Of a DNA stretch of 64,000 nucleotides, positions 43,679 to 52,790 are shown one piece after another. This stretch comes from an uncultured Bacteroidota bacterium (lineage in GTDB: Bacteria > Bacteroidota > Bacteroidia > Bacteroidales > VadinHA17). A program made the translations under genes and the position numbers. The DNA is taken from the NCBI GenBank assembly GCA_903824785.1, contig CAIJYD010000093.1, positions 1-64,000 on the forward strand, read 5' to 3'. The notes beneath the pieces were generated by a model, which ran no database searches, was not told the origin of the DNA, and saw nothing but the letters and a program-made list of their open reading frames with translations. Within the stretch, counting starts at the first letter, position 1. Every line of letters begins with the position of its first letter.

Positions 43679-44580
43679 TAGTTTACCACAAAAACAATGA
43701 GATAGACCGCGAGCAATGGGATAATTGCATTAAGAATTCTCCGGGTGTGAAACCGTATGCATACTCATGGTACCTCGACATAATGTCACCCGGATGGGAA
43801 GCTCTTGTTGATGACGATTATGATTCCGTATTTCCAATCCCCGGGCGAACACGGTTTGGTATAAAATATATTGCAACTCCGATATTTCTTCAGCAGCTGG
43901 GTGCATTTTCCCCGGATAAAGCACCGGACGACGTAATAAATGAATTTCTTGATTTTCTGCCAGGTTTTTTCAAACTTATCGACTTGTGTGTTGGGCAGAA
44001 AGCAGATTATGACGGTTACAGGGTTACTGAAAAAACAAACCTGGAACTGGACTTGTCTGTGCCATATGAAAAACTTTGGGCTGGTTTTTCACCTAATTGC
44101 AAACGGAATGTTGAATTATCTTCAAAAAAACGACCTGAGCTTGTTTCAGATATAACACCGGATGAGATAATAGATCTGTTTATCAGAAATAAAGGGAAGG
44201 AGATAAAAGGAATTAAACCCCGGGATTATCAGCAGCTCAGAAACCTGATGAATTTCTGCCTTAAGAACAGAAAAGGAAGAATTATTGGTGTACGGGCTGC
44301 AAAAAAACGGTTAATATTTGGTGTTTTTATTATTGAAACACACGGAGTTAAGATTCTTCATTTTACTGTAAATACTGAGGAAAGCCGCAACAGAAGGTTA
44401 GGCTATTTTGTTGTTAACGAATTAATAAAAACCCATTCCTCTACACGTACCATCCTCGATTTTGCCGGATCATCAATACCTTCCATTGCATCATATATGT
44501 TATCCTACGGCTGCGTCCAAGTGCCATTTTACAGGATTTACCGTAACAGACTCTTCTGGCCTGTCAGAATAATGAAATAG
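43675..44580 (+). CDS. GNAT/FemAB-like acyltransferase-fold protein
   Basis: 301 residues. The layout (YAYSWYLDIMSPGWEALV at the start, then KYIATPIFLQQLGAFS, SPNCKRNVELSSKK, and a C-terminal half with GVFIIETHGVKILHFTVNTEESRNRRLGY) fits the double-GNAT FemAB-like proteins found beside Bacteroidota deacetylase-like genes. It may transfer an acyl or aminoacyl group onto an envelope glycan. Translational coupling with the preceding gene supports joint function. Confidence 0.65.
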   Translation: MIVYHKNNEIDREQWDNCIKNSPGVKPYAYSWYLDIMSPGWEALVDDDYDSVFPIPGRTRFGIKYIATPIFLQQLGAFSPDKAPDDVINEFLDFLPGFFKLIDLCVGQKADYDGYRVTEKTNLELDLSVPYEKLWAGFSPNCKRNVELSSKKRPELVSDITPDEIIDLFIRNKGKEIKGIKPRDYQQLRNLMNFCLKNRKGRIIGVRAAKKRLIFGVFIIETHGVKILHFTVNTEESRNRRLGYFVVNELIKTHSSTRTILDFAGSSIPSIASYMLSYGCVQVPFYRIYRNRLFWPVRIMK

Positions 44581-44949
44581 TCTGTAAAAATCTTTTGCTT
44601 TTTCCCGCAGGAACCACCCTGATGTTCAAGGCGAAGATTAATTTTTCCCACTCTTCCACCATCTTCATATTATTTACAATGAAATTCTCCTCGTAAAAGA
44701 AGAGAAGGTATTCGATTTTGAAGATTAAAAAAAAGAAATAAAATCATATTCATTAGGTAACATGTTGTTGTACAGGATTATATTATTGATGGCACGTCTA
44801 TTGCTATATCTTTGGTGTAAAATTGGGAAATAACTATACAAAAATTGAATTACCGGGAACTTACAGCCTGAAATTTTTTAAAGGATATTAAATAAACAAT
44901 ATCAAAGGGGGGTAATCAGGGTAGTAAAGCTGATATTAAACAAATAGGG
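44581..44949. other. Control region of the chemosensory cluster
   Basis: No gene. It holds the sigma-54 promoter at 44790-44805. Two copies of GAAGATTAA (about 44635 and 44719) lie ~70-155 nt upstream of it, in the range where enhancer-binding activators usually sit, but they are not demonstrably operators. Confidence 0.6.
44790..44805 (+). promoter_or_regulatory. Sigma-54 (RpoN) promoter
   Basis: TGGCACGTCTATTGCT matches the -24/-12 consensus TGGCACR-N4-TTGCW at every defined position, with the invariant GG and GC 12 nt apart. The transcript would start near 44816, leaving a ~135-nt leader to the first CheW gene. An activator of the NtrC type would be required; none is encoded in the window. 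Confidence 0.8.
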
Positions 44950-45471
44950 ATGTTAACAAAGAAATTATTTACAGCTTCAGGGGATAATGAAACGGTTGGC
45001 AGGAAAATAGAAGCAACGGATCAGATTCTTGTCTTTTCACTCGATGATTTGTCATATGCGCTTCCTTTATCAATTGTAATAAAGGTTATTCACGCAATTG
45101 AGTTTCGCCATTTACCTAATGCTCCGGAGATTATTTCCGGGATTATTAATCTTTACGGAGAGATCATTCCTGTTGCAGACATCCGTAAACGTCTAGGTCT
45201 GGCACCTCGTGAGATTGATCCTGACGACCGTTTGATTATTGCGGTTTCAGGACAAAGGAAAGTTGCTATCGTGGTAGATTCTGTAGCCGGTATCAGAGAT
45301 ATGTTACCCGGAAAAATTTCAGAAGCCGCAGAAACGCTGCCATTTGCAGAGCACATAAAGGGAGTAGCGAAAACTGATGATGGCCTGATACTTATTTACG
45401 ACCTGGTCGGCTTCCTGAGTATTGAAGAGGAGAAAGAACTTGAAAAGGCAATAAAATCAACGATAAAATGA
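44950..45471 (+). CDS. cheW: CheW-like adaptor 1 (WspB-like position)
   Basis: 173 residues; a single CheW domain spans ~22-160, with the hallmark NLYGEIIPVADIRKRLG (~68-84). It should bridge the receptor and the CheA kinase in the chemosensory array. It is the first gene after the sigma-54 promoter, and its stop overlaps the cheR start by 4 nt. Confidence 0.9.
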   Translation: MLTKKLFTASGDNETVGRKIEATDQILVFSLDDLSYALPLSIVIKVIHAIEFRHLPNAPEIISGIINLYGEIIPVADIRKRLGLAPREIDPDDRLIIAVSGQRKVAIVVDSVAGIRDMLPGKISEAAETLPFAEHIKGVAKTDDGLILIYDLVGFLSIEEEKELEKAIKSTIK

Positions 45472-46946
45472 ATTATAAGCTGACTGATATAGAACTTTCA
45501 AGAGTCAGGGAGTTGCTTACCTCACTTACAGGACTTGACTTTCCTTCTGAAAAGAGAGATATGCTTACCAGAAGTCTGGCTTTAGCTGCAACGGAATTTG
45601 GTTTCAAGGAGATGACAGGATTCATTAACTGGCTTACAACTCATTCACTTTCTGAAAATCAAATTCAGACTCTTGCCTCTTTTCTTACAATACCAGAAAC
45701 ATATTTCTGGCGTGAGCCACATGTCTTTGAGGCATTAACAGATGTAATAATTCCAAAACTTGCAAGTTCAAAACTGTCGGGAGAAAAGAGCATCCGGATC
45801 TGGAGTGCAGGTTGTTCCTCCGGCGAAGAAGCATACTCACTGGCCATAGCACTTCACAGAACCTTAAAAAATATTGAAGAGTGGAATATTTCCATACTGG
45901 CTACCGATATTAACCCGAATGTAATCAGCAAAGCAAGAGAAGGAATTTATGGACCATGGTCATTCCGCAATACTCCTGAGTGGTTAAAAAGGAGGTACTT
46001 TAATAAGATCAGCGATAAGAAATATGAGATTATTCCAGAGATAAAAAAGCTTGTGACTTTTGAATGCAGAACTCTTCTTGAAAAGCCGGCAAAGAAAAAT
46101 GAAGGAACAATGGATATTATCTTCTGCAGAAATGTCTTAATGTATTTATCAGAAGAGTGGATCAGGAAAATATCCGATGGATTCTTAAGTTCTCTTACTG
46201 AAAACGGCTGGTTTGCAGTCTCTTCCTGCGAACTTTCTGCAACACTGTTTCCAAAGTTTACACCAGTGAACTTCCCCGGTGCAGTATTATACAGGAAGGA
46301 GAATGAGGAATCATCATCTTCAGCTGATCCTCACTTAACCGGGTTCGATAGCAATTTTTCTTACAACAATATCTCTTCATTGAATTTTGATGATGAAGAA
46401 ATAAAGAGATCGTTCATTGAGAATTCAGGAATAGACTCTATTGCGAAGGACCTTTTTGGCAAAACCGATACAGTTACTGATTCTCAGATCAAATCTGATG
46501 AGATAAATGAAATTAACTCCCTTCAGACCAGAGAGGCAGATGCTCTGACTGAAAGTGAAAATTCAGTTAGATTGCTTGCCGGAAAGGGTAATCTGAAGGA
46601 TGCTCTGGATATCTGCAATGATTTGATCGCAACTTACAGACTCGAGCCGAAGTTATATCTTCTTCGTTCTTCAATACTTCAGGAGATGGATAATAATAGT
46701 GAAGCAGTTTCGTCACTAAGACAAGCTATTTTTTTAAACCCCGATTACATCATGGGGCATTTCACACTGGCAAATTTATTAATAAGGCAGGGAAACTACG
46801 GAAGTGCGAAACGTTATTTTAATAATGTAATTGAACTTACCGGCAGATTGAAGAATGATTCCATTCTTACTGAATCGGAAGGACTATCAATCAGATATAT
46901 CAGGGAGATTACCTTTTCAACCATGCAAATAAAACAGATACTATGA
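45468..46946 (+). CDS. cheR: CheR methyltransferase with C-terminal TPR repeats (WspC-like)
   Basis: 492 residues. The N-terminal CheR helical domain (1-75) leads to TIPETYFWREPHVF and the SAM-binding domain with SAGCSSGEEAYSLA (113-126), ATDINP (145-150) and FCRNVLMY (219-226). A ~100-residue acidic linker leads to TPR-like repeats (~370-470). CheR proteins with TPR tails are typical of alternative-function systems such as Wsp, where WspC methylates the receptor. The gene overlaps both flanking cheW genes by 4 nt. Confidence 0.92.
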   Translation: MNYKLTDIELSRVRELLTSLTGLDFPSEKRDMLTRSLALAATEFGFKEMTGFINWLTTHSLSENQIQTLASFLTIPETYFWREPHVFEALTDVIIPKLASSKLSGEKSIRIWSAGCSSGEEAYSLAIALHRTLKNIEEWNISILATDINPNVISKAREGIYGPWSFRNTPEWLKRRYFNKISDKKYEIIPEIKKLVTFECRTLLEKPAKKNEGTMDIIFCRNVLMYLSEEWIRKISDGFLSSLTENGWFAVSSCELSATLFPKFTPVNFPGAVLYRKENEESSSSADPHLTGFDSNFSYNNISSLNFDDEEIKRSFIENSGIDSIAKDLFGKTDTVTDSQIKSDEINEINSLQTREADALTESENSVRLLAGKGNLKDALDICNDLIATYRLEPKLYLLRSSILQEMDNNSEAVSSLRQAIFLNPDYIMGHFTLANLLIRQGNYGSAKRYFNNVIELTGRLKNDSILTESEGLSIRYIREITFSTMQIKQIL

Positions 46947-47464
46947 ATAAGGAGAATCTGGAAAAACTTAAGAACCGGGCCATTGTCATGGCCGAAGAAA
47001 CGGTACAAAAACAAGAGACATCTTCTGCTACTGAGGTAATTACCTTCATTCTGGATGTCGAAACCTACGCTATTGAATCGGCATTTGTGAGAGAAGTTTA
47101 CCAGATAAAGGATTTTACCACCTTACCGGGTGTACCCTCTTTCATTTTTTGTATAATAAATATTAGGGGTCAGATCCTTCCGGTTATTGACCTTAAAAAG
47201 TTTTTTAACCTTCCTGAAAAGGGTTTTGGTGAACTTAATAAAGTGATTATTCTCAGCAACGACCTGATGGAGTTTGGCATACTGGCTGATGAGGTCCGTG
47301 GAACAGAAACCATTGAGCAGGACGATCTTCAACCCGTTCCTCAAACCATTTCATCGATAGGTGAAGAGTTTTTGAGGGGAGTTACAAAAAAAGGACTCAT
47401 ACTTTTAAATGCAGAGAGAATGTTATCTGATAAAAAGCTTGTGGTATACGACGAGGTAAACTGA
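46943..47464 (+). CDS. cheW: CheW-like adaptor 2 (WspD-like position)
   Basis: 173 residues with a CheW domain from ~28 on, including NIRGQILPVIDLKKFF. It diverges clearly from the first CheW, as in Wsp systems, where the two adaptors have different roles. A basic/coiled N-terminal segment (NLEKLKNRAIVMAEETVQKQ) precedes the domain. Confidence 0.9.
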   Translation: MNKENLEKLKNRAIVMAEETVQKQETSSATEVITFILDVETYAIESAFVREVYQIKDFTTLPGVPSFIFCIINIRGQILPVIDLKKFFNLPEKGFGELNKVIILSNDLMEFGILADEVRGTETIEQDDLQPVPQTISSIGEEFLRGVTKKGLILLNAERMLSDKKLVVYDEVN

Positions 47465-47536
47465 ATATAAATGAGAAAGAATAATTGAATTAAACAGTTG
47501 AAAAATTAATATAAATCTAAAAAAAAAGAATACGCT

Positions 47537-49237
47537 ATGTTTAAAAACATGAAAATTGGAGTACGGTTGATTATGAGCTTAAGCATTATGATTGTTTTAA
47601 TGATTGCCATAATCACTGTCGGAATTTCTTCCATCAATAAGATTAATGAAAATCTGTACAGGGAGGTTAAAATAGATGATGTTCGCCGTGAACTTGCAAA
47701 TAGTATGGTTGATAACGTACGGGAGGTTTCTATTGCTCTGAGGGCTATGTTACTGGAAAAAGGAAATTATTCAATAGAGGAACAGAAAAAGAAAATATCG
47801 GATTTCAGGAACGCATATGATTCAGATATATTGAAATATGAGGAGCTGGTTCCGGAAGGTCAGAATATTATACACGTTCATCTTTCAAAGGTAAAAGCTC
47901 TTCAGGATGAAGCACGGGCTTTGAATAATCTTGTTATTGAATCTGCAAATGAAGGAAGTACTGCTGCAGAAGTTAGTGAAATGCTGAAAACTTCTACCCC
48001 AAAAGTGAATGAATGGCTTGCTTCAGTTAATTATTTAATTAAGCTGGAAAAAGAAAATTCGGTCAGGAATTATGATCATTCAATCAGTCTGTTTGAAAAA
48101 ACACGGCTTAATATGTTAATACTCGGAGTTACCGCCTTTTTGCTGGCTGCCCTTATTGCTCTTATACTAACACTCAGTATCACTAAACCACTTCAGGTTG
48201 CAACAACCCTGGTTACCTCCAGGGAACTGTCCGTAGATGTTTCTGCATATATGAAAGGTAATAGTGAATTGGATCTTATGATACAGTCGTTCAGCAAGGA
48301 GATTTCCGAACGAAAACGGCAGGAAGACGAATTGAAAGTTTACCGCGACCAGCTGGAAGAAATGGTTAATCAGCGTACTGCTGATCTGTCGAATGTAATC
48401 CTTGAAGTTAAAGAGACGGTTAATATCCTCGTTTCCACTTCATCGCAGATACTCGCTGCAACCATACAGGTGGCTTCAGGTACTGCTGAAACTGCAACTG
48501 CCATAACTGAAACATCCACAACAGTTGAGGAGGTTCAGCAGGCTACAAAACAGTCTGCACAAAAAGCTAAAAATGTAGCTGAGAATGCCGAGCTGGTTGC
48601 GAAAGTCTCCAACGAGGGACAAAAAGCTGTTGAGGAGACTGTTAAAGGAATTGGCAGAATAAGGGAACAGATGGACCTTATTGCGCAGACTGTCATCCGG
48701 CTGAGCGAACAAAGCCAGTCGATCGGAGGTATCATTGCTTCTGTAACAGATATTGCAGATCAGTCTAATCTTCTTGCAGTAAATGCAGCTATCGAAGCAG
48801 CTAAAGCGGGTGAAAACGGGAGAGGTTTCGCAGTTGTGGCACAGGAGATTAAAAATCTTGCCGGGCAATCAAAACAGGCAACTCTTCAGGTCAGGAATAT
48901 TCTTTTCGACATTCAAAAAGCAACAGGCGCAGCAGTAATGGCTACAGAACAGGGAAGCAAGGCTGTTGAAGCAGGTGTTATACAGTCAGCTCAGGCCGGG
49001 GAAGCAATACGGATCCTGGCTAAAAGCAGTAATGAAGCAGTTAGTGCAGCCACTCAGATAGTAGCATCCAGCCAGCAGCAGGTTGTTGGAATGGAACAGA
49101 TTGGTGTCGCAATGCAAAATATTAAGCAGGCCGGAACAGAGACTGCCCTTAGTATGGGGCAGTCTGAAAAGTCCGCAAAAAACCTGAATGAGCTTGGCCA
49201 GAAGCTTAAGGATATGGTAGAACGATTCGGGGCTTAG
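47537..49237 (+). CDS. Methyl-accepting chemotaxis-type receptor (WspA-like)
   Basis: 566 residues. Transmembrane segments at ~11-32 and ~191-214 bound a ~158-residue periplasmic helical-bundle sensor of the 4HB type. No ordinary HAMP domain is recognisable; instead a coiled coil of the histidine-kinase linker style ([20 protein letters not shown], ~258-277) follows. The signalling domain (~300-560) has the conserved hairpin [22 protein letters not shown] (405-426). It should drive CheA through the two CheW adaptors. The sensory signal is unknown; a small helical bundle could sense membrane or surface cues. Confidence 0.92.
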   Translation: MFKNMKIGVRLIMSLSIMIVLMIAIITVGISSINKINENLYREVKIDDVRRELANSMVDNVREVSIALRAMLLEKGNYSIEEQKKKISDFRNAYDSDILKYEELVPEGQNIIHVHLSKVKALQDEARALNNLVIESANEGSTAAEVSEMLKTSTPKVNEWLASVNYLIKLEKENSVRNYDHSISLFEKTRLNMLILGVTAFLLAALIALILTLSITKPLQVATTLVTSRELSVDVSAYMKGNSELDLMIQSFSKEISERKRQEDELKVYRDQLEEMVNQRTADLSNVILEVKETVNILVSTSSQILAATIQVASGTAETATAITETSTTVEEVQQATKQSAQKAKNVAENAELVAKVSNEGQKAVEETVKGIGRIREQMDLIAQTVIRLSEQSQSIGGIIASVTDIADQSNLLAVNAAIEAAKAGENGRGFAVVAQEIKNLAGQSKQATLQVRNILFDIQKATGAAVMATEQGSKAVEAGVIQSAQAGEAIRILAKSSNEAVSAATQIVASSQQQVVGMEQIGVAMQNIKQAGTETALSMGQSEKSAKNLNELGQKLKDMVERFGA

Positions 49238-49308
49238 TCTTTGAGATGGGAGCCGGACAGGTGAAAAATGAGTATGCTGATAAGAAGAATAGTTTAAAAA
49301 GTTGACAA

Positions 49309-51585
49309 ATGGATAAAAAAGAGGAAGAATTTCTAAAGCGGATTCAGGCTACATTTCTGATTGAGGCAGAAGAACATGTCCGTGCATTTTCCTCGGGTCT
49401 GATTGAATTGGAGAAGATTCATCCGGATGGGAAGGTTGATGAAATTACAGAGATCCTGTTTCGGGAAATACACAGCCTCAAAGGGGCTGCCCGTTCTGTC
49501 GATCATAAAGATGCAGAATCTGTCTGCCAGCCTCTCGAGAGTGTCTTCTCTGCGTTGAAAAACAAGAAAATAAAGTTGTCCCCTGATTTATTAGGACTAT
49601 TTTATAAAACATCAGATTTACTCACAAAAGTTTTGCTGAATACTAGTGGGACTCACTCTGGCGACGACCGTAAAATAATGCGGGAATTGATCACCCAGTT
49701 AAAGGAGTCAGCAGAACCTAATCTGCATGAAAGCACAACTGCCGTGGAAAAAATTCCTGATCTGCAGCCGGCTATTTCAGAAAAACTGACTTCTCCGGAA
49801 TCGAATAGTTCTTCAGATATTTTACCTCCTTCCAGAGAGTCGGTAAGGATAAGGATTTCCAAACTCGATCCCCTTCTTTTACAGGCTGAAGAGTTATTGC
49901 AGACAAAGATTGCTATCAGTCAACGCGCCATTGAGCTGGAGGAGATAAGGACAAACATTGGATCATGGATACAGGAGACTCAAAAATGGCGGAGCCAGCG
50001 CTCAGGAGCATCATCTGAAAGGTGGAATGAGTGGATGGAAGAAAATGATTTACACCTTAATGACCTGGAGAACAGGTTAACCTCCCTTGCAGGTCATACT
50101 CAGAAAGATCAGCACAACCTCAGTAATATGGTTGATAATCACCTCGATTCAATGAAACAGATCCTTATGCTTCCTGTTTCTTCTTTAGTCGAGATCTTTC
50201 CTTTAATGGTGAGGGAAATTGCACGTGAACAGAACAAAGAGATAGATTTTAAAATCAATGGTGCCGAACTGGAAATAGATAAAAGAATCCTTGAGGAGCT
50301 TAAAGATCCCCTTATACATCTGATAAGGAACAGTATTGATCATGGTATCGGCAAGCCTCAGGAGCGGATTCTGAAAAATAAACCGGCCGGTGGAAAGATC
50401 AGACTTGACTTCTCTGCCAGAGAAAACGGACAGGTTGAGATTACCCTTTCTGATGACGGAAACGGTATAGATAAGGCGAAATTGATTAAGGCAGCTTTAA
50501 AAAAAGGGTTGCTTTCCGAAGAGGCTGCCGCCATACTTGAACCTGAAGAGTGTTATAACCTTATTTATCAGTCGGGCATTTCAACAAGCTCTATTATTAC
50601 AGATATCTCAGGACATGGATTGGGTCTGTCGATCGTTCGGGAAAAAGTTATTAAGCTCAACGGAAAAATATCTGTTGAATCTGATCCGGGCCATGGGACA
50701 ACTTTCCGTATTCTTCTTCCAATGACACTTTCAACTTTCAGAGGTATAGTTGTTAAGGTTCAGGAATTCGCCTTTATCCTTCCAACAATGAATGTTGAAA
50801 GGGTGATGAAGATAGACCGGGAAGATATCAGAACTGTGGAAAACCATGAAACCATTCTTGTTGGCGATAAAGTAACCTCAATTGTTGATCTCAGGGAGGT
50901 GCTGGGATTGCCTGAAAAAAGGAATTCAGTCTCAGATAATATGGAAACAGAAAACGGTATCTCAAATCAGATTCGTGTCGTTGTTCTCTCCGCTGCTGAA
51001 CTTCGTATCGCCTTTAAAGTGAATGACATAACTGATGAGCAGCAGGTGTTGGTGAAGCCACTGGGAAAACTGCTTAAACGTGTAAGAAATATTTCAGGAG
51101 CTACAATTCTTGGTTCAGGTAAAGTGGTTCCCGTACTGAATATCAGCGACCTTATGAAGACTGCCCTTCGGGTTCATGTAAAAGCTAAAGTAAGCAGGGA
51201 CGGAGATCTGTCAATAAGAAAAACCGGGAAGATCCTTGTTGTTGAAGATTCAATTACTTCAAGGACAATGCTTAAAAATGTTCTGGAGACTTCAGGTTAT
51301 AGCGTGGTTACGGCTTTCGACGGATTAGATGGCTTCACAAAAGCCAGAGACGGGGAATTCGATCTTATCCTGTCAGATGTGGATATGCCCAGAGTAAACG
51401 GATTTGAACTTACAACAAAAATCAGGGCCGACAAAAAACTGAAAGAAATGCCTGTAATCCTTCTGACTGCCCTTGGCTCACAGGCAGACAGGGAGCATGG
51501 TATCGATGTTGGCGCAGATGCATACATCATCAAAAGCAGTTTCGATCAGGGCAACCTGCTCGATATAGTGAAAAAACTTATTTAA
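49309..51585 (+). CDS. cheA: Hybrid CheA kinase with C-terminal receiver (WspE-like)
   Basis: 758 residues. Domain order: Hpt with phospho-His54 (REIHSLKGAA); a Ser-rich linker without a recognisable P2 domain; dimerisation helices (~190-290); ATPase with N box (HLIRNSIDHG, 337-346), G1 (DDGNGID, 382-388) and G2 (GHGLGLS, 435-441); CheW-like domain (~470-615); receiver (~640-758) with phospho-Asp690 (LILSDVDMP). The fused receiver is the layout of WspE and FrzE. It should phosphorylate CheB and downstream receivers, with the fused receiver as sink or gate. Confidence 0.93.
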   Translation: MDKKEEEFLKRIQATFLIEAEEHVRAFSSGLIELEKIHPDGKVDEITEILFREIHSLKGAARSVDHKDAESVCQPLESVFSALKNKKIKLSPDLLGLFYKTSDLLTKVLLNTSGTHSGDDRKIMRELITQLKESAEPNLHESTTAVEKIPDLQPAISEKLTSPESNSSSDILPPSRESVRIRISKLDPLLLQAEELLQTKIAISQRAIELEEIRTNIGSWIQETQKWRSQRSGASSERWNEWMEENDLHLNDLENRLTSLAGHTQKDQHNLSNMVDNHLDSMKQILMLPVSSLVEIFPLMVREIAREQNKEIDFKINGAELEIDKRILEELKDPLIHLIRNSIDHGIGKPQERILKNKPAGGKIRLDFSARENGQVEITLSDDGNGIDKAKLIKAALKKGLLSEEAAAILEPEECYNLIYQSGISTSSIITDISGHGLGLSIVREKVIKLNGKISVESDPGHGTTFRILLPMTLSTFRGIVVKVQEFAFILPTMNVERVMKIDREDIRTVENHETILVGDKVTSIVDLREVLGLPEKRNSVSDNMETENGISNQIRVVVLSAAELRIAFKVNDITDEQQVLVKPLGKLLKRVRNISGATILGSGKVVPVLNISDLMKTALRVHVKAKVSRDGDLSIRKTGKILVVEDSITSRTMLKNVLETSGYSVVTAFDGLDGFTKARDGEFDLILSDVDMPRVNGFELTTKIRADKKLKEMPVILLTALGSQADREHGIDVGADAYIIKSSFDQGNLLDIVKKLI

Positions 51586-51726
51586 ATTTAAATGCATTAC
51601 TATTTATGACACTATTAATATTATTTCTTTTGTTCAGGGCTTACCGGTCATACAGTCTGCTGACAACCTTATCACGATTCAGGCCTTCCAGAGTAAGAAC
51701 CTATCAGCCAATCAAAATTTTTTCAA

Positions 51727-52776
51727 ATGATTAAAGTTCTGATTGTTGATGACTCAAAAGTAGTGCAGGAGCTATTAAAACACATTTTTACATACGATCC
51801 TGATATAAAAGTACTGGGAGTGGCAAACTCAGGCCGAGAAGCTATTGAACTCACCAGGATCCTGAAGCCCGATGTAATAACAATGGATTTCCATATGCCT
51901 GATATTAACGGATCAGAAGCTACACGGATAATAATGGAGACACTTCCTACTCCTATAGTAATTGTAAGCGGAAGCATCAGCACAAGTGATGTAACATATT
52001 CATTAAGCTTACTGGAAGACGGAGCTCTGGCCGTTGTTCTGCGTCCGCCGGGAATCAGTCATCCCGATCATTTCCGTTCGAGCAGGGAGATGATTCAGAC
52101 GATAAAGCTCATGTCTGAAATAAAAGTTGTCAAAGTCTTTCCAAGGCAGCGGAAAGTGCGGTTGCAAATGGCTGAAGAGAAACCTGCTGAGATAAAAAGG
52201 AATTCTGACTTCAGTCTGATTGCAATAGGTGCTTCAACAGGAGGCCCTCTGGTTTTGCAGAAAATCCTCTCAGTATTGCCTTCTGATTTGCCGGTTCCTG
52301 TCCTTATCGTACAACATATTGCTGCCGGGTTTGTTAAAGGTTTTGTGGAATGGTTGTCAACTACTTCAGGAATTCCTTTAACTATCCCTTCAGATGGTGA
52401 GATATTAAAAGCCGGTGTCGGTTATATTGCACCGGATGATTTTCATATGGGAATACAGAATGGACACTCCATTGTCCTCAGCGCTCTTCCGCCTGAAAAC
52501 GGTTTGAGGCCATCGGTAGATTTTCTTTTTCGTTCTGTTGCAGCGGTATCAGGCGGCAATGCCATTGGAGTATTGCTTACAGGAATGGGAAAAGATGGTG
52601 CGGCTGAACTGAAAACAATGAAAGCTACAGGATCCTTAACAATTGCTCAGGACAGCGAAAGTTCCATAGTATTCGGAATGCCAGGGGAAGCTATCAAAAT
52701 AGGAGCTGCCGAACATATATTGCACATGGATAAGATTGGAGGTTTCCTCAAAGATTTAGTGAAAAATAACAGGTAA
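51727..52776 (+). CDS. cheB: CheB receptor methylesterase (WspF-like)
   Basis: 349 residues. Receiver domain 1-120 with phospho-Asp54 (ITMDFHMPD). Methylesterase domain ~160-345 with the triad Ser170 (GASTGG), His197 (VQHIA) and Asp290 (GMGKDGA). Removing receptor methyl groups counters CheR and resets the array. In Wsp, loss of WspF locks the pathway on. The 141-nt gap before it shows no terminator. Confidence 0.93.
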   Translation: MIKVLIVDDSKVVQELLKHIFTYDPDIKVLGVANSGREAIELTRILKPDVITMDFHMPDINGSEATRIIMETLPTPIVIVSGSISTSDVTYSLSLLEDGALAVVLRPPGISHPDHFRSSREMIQTIKLMSEIKVVKVFPRQRKVRLQMAEEKPAEIKRNSDFSLIAIGASTGGPLVLQKILSVLPSDLPVPVLIVQHIAAGFVKGFVEWLSTTSGIPLTIPSDGEILKAGVGYIAPDDFHMGIQNGHSIVLSALPPENGLRPSVDFLFRSVAAVSGGNAIGVLLTGMGKDGAAELKTMKATGSLTIAQDSESSIVFGMPGEAIKIGAAEHILHMDKIGGFLKDLVKNNR

Positions 52777-52790
52777 TAACGAGAGAGTAA

